Origin: Corynebacterium sp.
GTDB lineage: Bacteria > Actinomycetota > Actinomycetes > Mycobacteriales > Mycobacteriaceae
Length of the DNA: 8,674 nt
Assembly (NCBI RefSeq): GCF_030826625.1
Contig: NZ_JAPJNQ010000089.1
Span: forward strand, 1 to 8,674
Direction of reading: 5' to 3'
Positions 1-5,299 of this stretch are shown one piece after another. The notes under the pieces are model-generated. The model worked only from the letters and a program-made list of their open reading frames with translations. It made no database searches and was not told where the DNA came from. Position numbers and translations under genes: made by a program. Numbering within the stretch: position 1 is the stretch's first letter; the number at the start of each line of letters is the position of its first letter.

Positions 1-14
1 GGTGAGTATTCATC

Positions 15-227
15 ATGGCGCATAATTCCCACCACAACACTGTTGAACAGGCGTCACAGTACAATGCCCACGGTGGCGACGATCTTGATGATAACGATGA
101 GCTGAACGTCGGACAGGCACAAATTTCCACCTCCGGTACCGATGATTTGTTGGACGAAATCGATGGCCTGCTCGAATCTAATGCTGAAGAATTCGTCCGT
201 TCCTACGTGCAAAAGGGCGGCCAGTGA
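15..227 (+). CDS. pup: Pup, prokaryotic ubiquitin-like protein
   Basis: This 70-residue protein is the modifier of the pupylation pathway: its C-terminus is joined to lysines of target proteins by PafA. Seen: an acidic, disorder-promoting N-terminal half, the conserved core DLLDEIDGLLESNAEEFV (about residues 44-61) and the hallmark ending VQKGGQ. Known of the family: the C-terminal half forms a helix on binding the Mpa/ARC ATPase, and a terminal Gln must be deamidated to Glu by Dop before ligation, so the GGQ ending implies a Dop gene elsewhere, probably just upstream of the window. The ATG at 15 is the only Met in the frame and has a purine-rich GGTGAG at 1-6. The core resembles corynebacterial Pup closely. 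The protein is slightly longer than the roughly 64 residues typical, with the extra length at the N-terminus. Its stop overlaps the pafA start. Confidence 0.97.
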   Translation: MAHNSHHNTVEQASQYNAHGGDDLDDNDELNVGQAQISTSGTDDLLDEIDGLLESNAEEFVRSYVQKGGQ

Positions 228-1660
228 GCAACGTATTTACCCGGCGTATCATGGGCGTGGAGACCGAATATGGCATCACAGCTACGAGCGCCGACGGCAA
301 CCACACGTTAGGTGCAGCCGAGGTTGCACGTTATCTGTTCGAGCCGATCGTTGAAGAACACGGAAGCTCGAATATTTTTAGTGTCAACGGCTCTCGCGTC
401 TACTTGGATATGGGTGCCCACCCCGAGATCGCCACCGCAGAATGCGACAGCATTACCCAGCTGTTGAACTATGAGCGCGCCGGTGATCGCATCCTTGACG
501 ATTTAGCCCAGCAAGCTGAGAAAAAACTGGTGCGCGATGGCGTCGGCAAGCACGTTTACTTGTTCAAAAACAATCTAGACTCGCACGGCAACTCCTACGG
601 TTGCCACGAGAATTATTTGATTTCGCGGTCGATGGTACTGCGGGCGATCGGCCGTGCGCTTGAACCGTTGATGGTTACTCGACAGCTGGTCTGCGGCGCA
701 GGCCACATTGAACGAGAAACCGCGGAGCACCCTGCACAATTCGTTCTATCTCAACGCGCGGATCAAATGTGGGAAGGTGTTTCGTCGGCGACGACTCGTG
801 CCCGGCCGATGATCAACTCTCGTGATGAGGCGCACGCAGATTCGAATCTTTATCGGCGTTTGCACGTCATCGGCGGGGACACGAATCTGGCAGAGCCCAC
901 GTTCGCTTTAAAGGTGGGCTCAGCGCTGCTGGTGTTGGAAATGATTGAGGCCGGAATCGAATTGCCTGATTTTGAGCTGGAAGATCCGATCTCCCAAATC
1001 CGGGAGATTTCGCGTGATCTGACAGGCAAAACCGAGATGCGCCTGAAAAATGGCTCTACGGTTACCGCGCTGGAAATCCAACAGTCGTTGTGCCAGCACG
1101 CTGGCGAATGGCTAGAAGTCCGGGACAATTACCGTGAAGCTGGACAAGCCGAGGGTACACCGACGGCAGAAATGCACCGGGTGGTGGATTTATGGCGCCG
1201 TGCACTAGAAGCAATCGAGACGCAAAACTTTTCACTCGTAAATCGAGAACTCGATTGGGTGATTAAGAAAGAATTGTTTGATCACTATCGCAGCCGCCTT
1301 GGCGAAGATTGGGAGCACCCAAAGCTATTACAAGTTGACTTAGCGATGCACGATATCCGTCGTGGTCGGGGGATTTTCCAGGTATTGCAAGACAAAGGCA
1401 GAGTAGATCGTTGGACATGCGATGAATCCATCGCGGAGGCGATGACTACGGCGCCGACGACGACGCGTGCACACCAGCGAGGGCAATTTTTGTCGCTCGC
1501 ACGGAATACTAACGCATCATTTGCTGTTGATTGGTCTCGGATGAAGATCACTGATCCACAACGAGTGGAATATACTTTTGGTGATCCCTTCGCCACGAAA
1601 AGCCCTGAGCTCGATGAGATGCTCGCTATCATGAGGCAGGACAATCACGATCGGGCTTGA
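224..1660 (+). CDS. pafA: PafA, Pup-protein ligase
   Basis: PafA uses ATP to phosphorylate the C-terminal glutamate of Pup and then forms an isopeptide bond with a target lysine; it is a cytoplasmic enzyme of the carboxylate-amine (glutamine synthetase-like) fold. Seen: the N-terminal RRIMGVETEYG (residues 7-17) with metal/ATP-binding glutamates E13 and E15, the YLDMGAHPEIATAECDS block (60-76) containing the probable catalytic Asp62, YLFKNNLDSHGNSYGCHENYL (112-132), EGVSSATTRARPMINSRDE (184-202), RRLHVIGGD (211-219) and HDIRRGRGIF (376-385). At 478 residues it is somewhat longer than the mycobacterial enzyme (about 452), with a few extra residues at the N-terminus, a small insertion near 300-315 and a longer C-terminus. 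The start is GTG at 224, overlapping the pup stop as GTGA, with AAAAGGG at 211-217 as ribosome binding site; translational coupling to pup is likely. Dop is the closest paralogue but the PafA-type motifs and place fit the ligase. Confidence 0.97.
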   Translation: MSNVFTRRIMGVETEYGITATSADGNHTLGAAEVARYLFEPIVEEHGSSNIFSVNGSRVYLDMGAHPEIATAECDSITQLLNYERAGDRILDDLAQQAEKKLVRDGVGKHVYLFKNNLDSHGNSYGCHENYLISRSMVLRAIGRALEPLMVTRQLVCGAGHIERETAEHPAQFVLSQRADQMWEGVSSATTRARPMINSRDEAHADSNLYRRLHVIGGDTNLAEPTFALKVGSALLVLEMIEAGIELPDFELEDPISQIREISRDLTGKTEMRLKNGSTVTALEIQQSLCQHAGEWLEVRDNYREAGQAEGTPTAEMHRVVDLWRRALEAIETQNFSLVNRELDWVIKKELFDHYRSRLGEDWEHPKLLQVDLAMHDIRRGRGIFQVLQDKGRVDRWTCDESIAEAMTTAPTTTRAHQRGQFLSLARNTNASFAVDWSRMKITDPQRVEYTFGDPFATKSPELDEMLAIMRQDNHDRA

Positions 1661-1701
1661 CCGCAGTGGTGCCTGAACACAAATAGGGCCCAACACGATA
1701 C

Positions 1702-1709
1702 GGAGTAAG
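1702..1709 (+). promoter_or_regulatory. Ribosome binding site of pafB
   Basis: GGAGTAAG lies in the 53-nt gap after pafA, with GGAG eight bases from the ATG at 1714. It fixes the pafB start and shows that pafB is translated independently of pafA. I see no convincing promoter or terminator in the gap. Confidence 0.7.
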
Positions 1710-1713
1710 CATC

Positions 1714-2733
1714 ATGTCAGCCGCAGCAGCACCAAACACCGCGTCGCAGTCGGCATCGCGCCCTACAAACGGACCACGCTATGATGCTGCCGTCGAGCGG
1801 TTAACAAACCTTACCTTCGCACTTCGTGGCGCCGCGCTATCGACTGGCCGTCCGGACCGAAGCGCTGAGTGGATTCACGCAAACGTCGCGGGATACCACG
1901 AAAATCCACATAGCTTCCGGGTGCAATTGCAACGGGATGTCGCCACGTTAGCTCGTGCTGGGGTCTATATCGAAAGTTCAGCCAGCGAAAACGGCACGAA
2001 CTACCGTCTGAACCCGGAAACTTACCACCTACCGGAAATTTCTTTCAGCCCGGAAGAAGCGACTGTGTTAGGCATTGCCAGCGAAGTTGGCCACAACAGT
2101 GGCCTTGGGGCATTCAGCACCGCGGGATGGACTAAACTCGCGGCATCCGGCGCACATCGCGAAATCACCCCTGGGCCGGGATTTGTTGCTGACAACGACA
2201 TCACGCGGCTCGACCCCGAAATTTTGCGGGCAATTCTCACGGGCGTGGCCCATAAGCTGCGTTTGTCTTTTGATTATCAACACCATTCGGGGGCACAGGT
2301 GCAACGCCGGACGATGGATTTATGGGGGATAGTTCCCCATCGCAACCGGCTCTATGTGGTCGGTTGGGACGTCGACAAGCAGGCAGAGCGGTCGTTTCGC
2401 TCCACTAGGATCAGCAACATCCGCCGCTCACGCAAGCAAGCAACCCATACGCAACCGACAGGGTCCTTGCGCGATATCGTCGCGAAGACTTTGGCGGTGC
2501 GCGAAACCGCCTCAGCGACGATCCGCATGCGTCGGCAAGCTGCACCGCCGTTAGAACAGGCCGGTCGAGTGATTGCAGACGATGGAAACGAGATTGTGAT
2601 TGAGGTCGAAAGCGTCGAGCTGGACTGGCTAGTACGTACTTGCGCTGCCTATGCCGCTGAAGCCATCGTTGAGAAGCCAGAAGAAATTCGCGAGCGCGTG
2701 CAGCAATTGTTACGGAAAGCGAGCGCAGTATGA
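1714..2733 (+). CDS. pafB: PafB, WYL-domain transcriptional regulator
   Basis: PafB is one half of the PafBC regulator, which in mycobacteria activates LexA/RecA-independent DNA-damage response genes. Seen in this 339-residue protein: a low-complexity Ala/Ser-rich leader (1-20), a winged helix-turn-helix region (about 21-100, with FRVQLQRDVATLARAGV at 68-84 as the typical recognition part), a WYL domain (about 165-240) and a C-terminal WCX region (about 265-335, containing VESVELDWLVRTCAAYAAEA). The WYL signature triad reads Leu-Tyr-Val at 213-215 in RLYVVGWD, followed by SFRSTRI (227-233), so the first and third positions are substituted conservatively. The start at ATG 1714 has a good ribosome binding site. 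The stop overlaps the start of pafC as ATGA, fitting production of two partner subunits. Regulation of DNA repair genes here is inferred from mycobacteria; the ligand of the WYL domain (single-stranded DNA has been proposed) cannot be read from sequence. Confidence 0.93.
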   Translation: MSAAAAPNTASQSASRPTNGPRYDAAVERLTNLTFALRGAALSTGRPDRSAEWIHANVAGYHENPHSFRVQLQRDVATLARAGVYIESSASENGTNYRLNPETYHLPEISFSPEEATVLGIASEVGHNSGLGAFSTAGWTKLAASGAHREITPGPGFVADNDITRLDPEILRAILTGVAHKLRLSFDYQHHSGAQVQRRTMDLWGIVPHRNRLYVVGWDVDKQAERSFRSTRISNIRRSRKQATHTQPTGSLRDIVAKTLAVRETASATIRMRRQAAPPLEQAGRVIADDGNEIVIEVESVELDWLVRTCAAYAAEAIVEKPEEIRERVQQLLRKASAV

Positions 2734-3776
2734 AAACTGATTCGCCACAAAAGCTTGCAGCTCTAGTGCAATCGCTCAACCTAGTGCCGTATTTCAAAGC
2801 ACACCCAGAGCGAAGCGTTTTTGAAGCTGCAAAGGATCTAGGCCTTAGCCCCGATGAGCTGGTGCGAGCTCTTGGTCGATTGCACTGCAGTGGGATTAGC
2901 ACGCAAACGCAAGATTTATTGGATCTCAGCTATGAGCTGACCAAGGGCGTAGTCATCCACGAAGACCAAGGGATGGATTCTTCTTTACGCTTGACGCCAA
3001 CTGAGGCCGGTGCGCTGTTGCTGACGGTGGAAGTGTTGGAGACCATGCCTGGGCTCGTCGACCGCTCTGCAGTCGCGTCAGCAGCAGAAAAACTACGATC
3101 CATCATGGACGAACGCTCCCGTGGCATTTATGATGCCATCGCTGATCATTCAGCAGACAGTGACAAACTCCGCGATTCGCACCTACTGATAACCGAGGCA
3201 TTGAGTGCGAAAAAGCGTCTCCGATTCGATTATTGGTCTGCTTCTTCGAATAAGACTAGTCAACGTCTCGTCGACCCCGCCCGGGTATTTATTCGTGGCG
3301 ATGCCGCGTATCTCACTGCTTTTGTCGAAGAATACGGTGAACACCGAAATTTCCGCATCGACCGGATGAGCAACGTCGAGATTATCGACGAGGTAGCCCA
3401 CCCGCACGCTAGCAAGCTGAAATTTTCTAGCGACGATCCCTTCGGCTTTCGCGATAGCAGCACGGCCGACGTGAAAATCGCTCCAGAGGCGCTGTGGATG
3501 CTCGATGAATACGACATGGAACGGAAAGTAACCGAGCACCCGGCTACTCAAAAAGCAGGCGATAGCGACGCTGCTACTGGTGCCAACGAAGCTACCTCCG
3601 CCGACTGGGTACAAGCACGCATGCCGGTGGGAAGCGCACAGTGGTTCGCCCGATTCGCGCTCAGCCACGCTGATCATCTTCATGTACTCGGACCAGATGA
3701 GCTCGTACAAGCCGTGCATGAACAAGCTCAGGCCGGTTTGCAGCGTTATAGTATGGTGAAGACGAATAAAACTTAG
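2730..3776 (+). CDS. pafC: PafC, WYL-domain transcriptional regulator
   Basis: PafC is the partner of PafB in the PafBC activator. The 348-residue protein has an N-terminal helix-turn-helix region (about 5-60, beginning KLAALVQSLNLVPYF), a linker rich in Thr/Glu (85-105), a WYL domain (about 150-220) and a WCX region (about 245-340). The WYL triad reads Ala-Tyr-Leu at 193-195 in GDAAYLTAF, followed by FRIDRM (208-213). The region 268-291 is Ala/Thr/Glu/Asp/Ser-rich and looks like a disordered insertion inside the WCX part. The ATG overlaps the pafB stop by four bases, with GGAAAG at 2714-2719 serving as ribosome binding site inside pafB. PafB and PafC share the same domain plan and are paralogous, consistent with an ancient tandem duplication. 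The last codons are followed by a 72-nt gap before tatA. Confidence 0.92.
   Translation: MKTDSPQKLAALVQSLNLVPYFKAHPERSVFEAAKDLGLSPDELVRALGRLHCSGISTQTQDLLDLSYELTKGVVIHEDQGMDSSLRLTPTEAGALLLTVEVLETMPGLVDRSAVASAAEKLRSIMDERSRGIYDAIADHSADSDKLRDSHLLITEALSAKKRLRFDYWSASSNKTSQRLVDPARVFIRGDAAYLTAFVEEYGEHRNFRIDRMSNVEIIDEVAHPHASKLKFSSDDPFGFRDSSTADVKIAPEALWMLDEYDMERKVTEHPATQKAGDSDAATGANEATSADWVQARMPVGSAQWFARFALSHADHLHVLGPDELVQAVHEQAQAGLQRYSMVKTNKT
3747..3756 (+). promoter_or_regulatory. Candidate -10 element for tatAC inside the end of pafC
   Basis: TATAGTATGG contains two overlapping -10-like hexamers, TATAGT (3747-3752) and TAGTAT (3749-3754), the second followed by GG as in the extended -10 described for corynebacterial housekeeping promoters. 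No -35 hexamer is evident at 16-18 bases upstream, which is common in this group. If used, transcription would start about 85-90 bases before the tatA ATG. Pure motif inference; it also simply encodes Tyr-Ser-Met of PafC. Confidence 0.25.
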
Positions 3777-3799
3777 AGACTCGCCCAGCTGTCCCGAAT

Positions 3800-3812
3800 G
3801 ACCCCAAGGGTC
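3800..3812 (+). terminator. Weak hairpin between pafC and tatA
   Basis: GACCC and GGGTC form a 5-bp perfect stem with a CAA loop, followed by TCTTTG-type pyrimidine-rich sequence (TTTG directly after the stem). The stem is short and the T-run is only three bases, so this is at best a weak attenuator or processing site between the pafBC and tatAC parts of the cluster. Confidence 0.2.
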
Positions 3813-3832
3813 TTTGTGATGGCTGCGACGTT

Positions 3833-3840
3833 GAGAAAGG
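3833..3840 (+). promoter_or_regulatory. Ribosome binding site deciding the tatA start
   Basis: GAGAAAGG ends eight bases before the ATG at 3849. An upstream in-frame ATG at 3798 would add 17 residues, but it has no such site and the added residues would precede the family's N-terminal membrane helix, so 3849 is preferred. Confidence 0.75.
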
Positions 3841-3848
3841 CGCGATTC

Positions 3849-4163
3849 ATGAGCATCAGCCCCACACAAATTTTGTTGATCTTGGTTATTATTTTGTTGC
3901 TGTTTGGCGCAAAGAAATTGCCAGACCTCGCGCGTTCGGTGGGCCGTTCTACGCGGATTCTGAAGTCCGAAATGCGCGAAATGGGTAATGATGAAGCCCA
4001 GTATCAAAATAGCCACAGCAATCAAAACAGCCAGGCTAACCAGAATAACCCACAATCCCAGCAAGCAATTAGCCAGCACAATTCGCAGGCGCAGCAACAG
4101 CCAAACAGCGATGCCGAAGATTTCTGGAACAAGCCAGAAAATCAACCACGCTCACAAAACTAG
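3849..4163 (+). CDS. tatA: TatA, twin-arginine translocase pore-forming subunit
   Basis: TatA oligomers let TatC-bound folded proteins with twin-arginine signal peptides cross the cytoplasmic membrane. The 104-residue protein begins MSISPTQILLILVIILLLFG, a short N-terminal membrane helix (about 5-19) ending in the hallmark Phe-Gly hinge (19-20), followed by an amphipathic helix AKKLPDLARSVGRSTRILKSEM (21-42) with the conserved KKLPDLARSVG pattern. The rest (51-104) is an unstructured hydrophilic tail in which 26 of 54 residues are Gln or Asn, mixed with Ser, Ala and His. Variable tails are normal in TatA, but this composition is extreme. TatA rather than TatB is favoured by the FG-containing hinge, the KKLP sequence and the position directly before tatC. 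The start at 3849 is set by the ribosome binding site and by the family's N-terminal layout. Confidence 0.93.
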   Translation: MSISPTQILLILVIILLLFGAKKLPDLARSVGRSTRILKSEMREMGNDEAQYQNSHSNQNSQANQNNPQSQQAISQHNSQAQQQPNSDAEDFWNKPENQPRSQN

Positions 4164-4165
4164 TC

Positions 4166-4189
4166 TCGCGGTACACGCGAACGATTTTT
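4166..4189 (+). terminator. Hairpin plus T-run between tatA and tatC
   Basis: TCGCG (4166-4170) and CGCGA (4176-4180) form a 5-bp GC-rich stem around the loop GTACA; five T residues follow at 4185-4189 after a four-base spacer. It sits in the 30-nt gap between the tatA stop and the tatC start. The short stem and displaced T-run make full termination unlikely; partial attenuation or 3'-end protection of a tatA message is conceivable. Motif evidence only. Confidence 0.3.
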
Positions 4190-4193
4190 CATC

Positions 4194-5288
4194 ATGACCG
4201 CACCGAATTCTCAGCCGGCCCAGCCAGGTCAATCGCGTCCGGAGGCCTCAGCCGCCGCCGGGCGTACCAGCCGTGCCCTGCGCTCCACCTCGAATATGCT
4301 GTCCCGGTTCCGTTCAAAGCGGAAAAAGAAATCTCTGACCGGTGATATGCCGTTGGTGGAGCACCTCAAAGAATTACGTCGGCGGGTCATTATTTCAACA
4401 CTGGCCGTGATTGCCGGGGCAGTGGTTGGCTTTATCTGGTACCAAAACGCTCCGGGTCCTATTCCCGCGCTCGGGGAAATTCTGCGCGGCCCATATTGTG
4501 GCGTTGATCCCGAGTTGCGGGCGGATTTTACCTCCTCGGGTGAGTGTCGCTTGTTGGCCACGAGCGCCATGGAAATGTTCATGCTGCGCTTAAAAATTGG
4601 TGCACTTGCAGGCACTGTTTTGGCAGCACCGGTGTGGTTGTATCAAATTTGGAAGTTCATCACCCCAGGGCTGTTACGCAACGAACGCCGCTGGACCTTC
4701 AGCTTCGTCACCATCGCCGTGCTGCTATTTTTAGCTGGTACGGTGCTGGCTTATTTCTCTTTGTCCATCGGTCTGAACTACCTGTTGACAATCGGTTCTG
4801 ATTTCCAGACCGCCGCCTTGACAGGTCAGGAATATTTCAGTTTCGTTGTGGCGATCATGATCATTTTCGGAGTGAGCTTCGAAATCCCGCTGGTGATCAT
4901 CATGCTTAACCTAGTTGGGGTGGTGCGTTACGAATCGGTTCGCACCAAACGGCGCCATACGATCGTGGTAATCTTCATCTTCTCAGCATTGATCACCCCA
5001 GCTCAGGATCCATATTCTCTGACAATCCTTGCTGTTGCCATTTGCATCTTGGTTGAGCTGTCCTTCCAGTTTTGTCGTATCAACGACAAACGGCGCGCAA
5101 AAAATCAGCCCGATTGGGCAGGGCTTGACGACGACGAGGCCTCTCCACTGGATTATCAACCAGAACCAACGGCGGTGCCCGCTCCCATTGGTCAGCACAC
5201 CACGCCTGCGGACGCTCCACGGCTAAATACACCACCGGAAGCGGCATACAGGAAGGCCCGCGCATCGGGCTTCGACGATATTTTGTAG
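4194..5288 (+). CDS. tatC: TatC, twin-arginine translocase receptor subunit
   Basis: TatC binds twin-arginine signal peptides and recruits TatA. The 364-residue protein has a cytoplasmic N-terminal extension (1-52) ending in a basic cluster RSKRKKK, then VEHLKELRRRV (55-65) leading into six predicted membrane segments (roughly 64-82, 128-150, 170-190, 212-238, 254-270, 274-292). Key residues are present: F155 and E164 in FITPGLLRNERR (equivalent to E. coli F94 and E103), E230 in FGVSFEIP (E170) and D272 in LITPAQDP (D211). A long hydrophilic Pro-rich tail follows (about 300-364). The N-terminal extension, the ECRLLA loop and the charged tail match actinobacterial TatC. The start at 4194 lacks a Shine-Dalgarno; a stop (the tatA TAG) lies in frame 11 codons upstream with no other start between. 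ATG at 4347 (M52) would give a shorter protein of E. coli-like N-terminus, but mycobacterial TatC also carries a similar basic extension. Confidence 0.95.
   Translation: MTAPNSQPAQPGQSRPEASAAAGRTSRALRSTSNMLSRFRSKRKKKSLTGDMPLVEHLKELRRRVIISTLAVIAGAVVGFIWYQNAPGPIPALGEILRGPYCGVDPELRADFTSSGECRLLATSAMEMFMLRLKIGALAGTVLAAPVWLYQIWKFITPGLLRNERRWTFSFVTIAVLLFLAGTVLAYFSLSIGLNYLLTIGSDFQTAALTGQEYFSFVVAIMIIFGVSFEIPLVIIMLNLVGVVRYESVRTKRRHTIVVIFIFSALITPAQDPYSLTILAVAICILVELSFQFCRINDKRRAKNQPDWAGLDDDEASPLDYQPEPTAVPAPIGQHTTPADAPRLNTPPEAAYRKARASGFDDIL
5071..5090. repeat. Perfect 8-bp inverted repeat inside tatC
   Basis: TTTGTCGT (5071-5078) and its exact reverse complement ACGACAAA (5083-5090) flank the spacer ATCA. 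It encodes Phe-Cys-Arg-Ile-Asn-Asp-Lys of TatC just after the last membrane segment. It has the shape of an operator or of an mRNA hairpin, but about one such repeat (8-bp arms, spacer up to 10) is expected by chance in a window this size. Confidence 0.3.
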
Positions 5289-5291
5289 CCT
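5286..5291 (+). promoter_or_regulatory. Candidate -10 element for a leaderless helY transcript
   Basis: TAGCCT overlaps the tatC stop codon and fits the actinobacterial TAnnnT form of the -10 box. It ends eight bases before the helY ATG, which would put the transcription start at or next to the start codon. It is attractive because helY has no Shine-Dalgarno, but no -35 is visible and TAnnnT is a very loose motif. Confidence 0.2.
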
Positions 5292-5299
5292 AGATAGTT

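Noticed and set aside
2411..2902. A 163-codon minus-strand open frame across the pafB-pafC junction
   Set aside because: Arg/Ser/Leu-rich composition typical of antisense to coding DNA, no recognisable family, and it fully overlaps two well-supported genes.
3798..3848. An upstream ATG extending TatA by 17 residues
   Set aside because: No ribosome binding site, the added residues precede the conserved N-terminal helix, and the downstream ATG at 3849 has a strong site at the right spacing.
3183..4145. A 320-codon open frame on the minus strand with a hydrophobic, membrane-like N-terminus
   Set aside because: It is codon-aligned antisense to tatA and pafC. The Gln and Asn codons of the TatA tail (CAA, CAG, AAC, AAT) read backwards as Leu, Val and Ile, which makes the false membrane-like start. 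Both sense genes are clear family members.
4347..4349. Alternative tatC start at Met52
   Set aside because: It would give an E. coli-like N-terminus, but actinobacterial TatC commonly has a basic extension like the one encoded upstream, and ribosome binding evidence is weak for both.
5072..5095. A PafBC-type (RecA-NDp) promoter motif starting TTGTC
   Set aside because: The TTGTC core is present but no TAnnnT box occurs at the required eight-base spacing; other TTGTC occurrences around 2265 and 4761 also fail.
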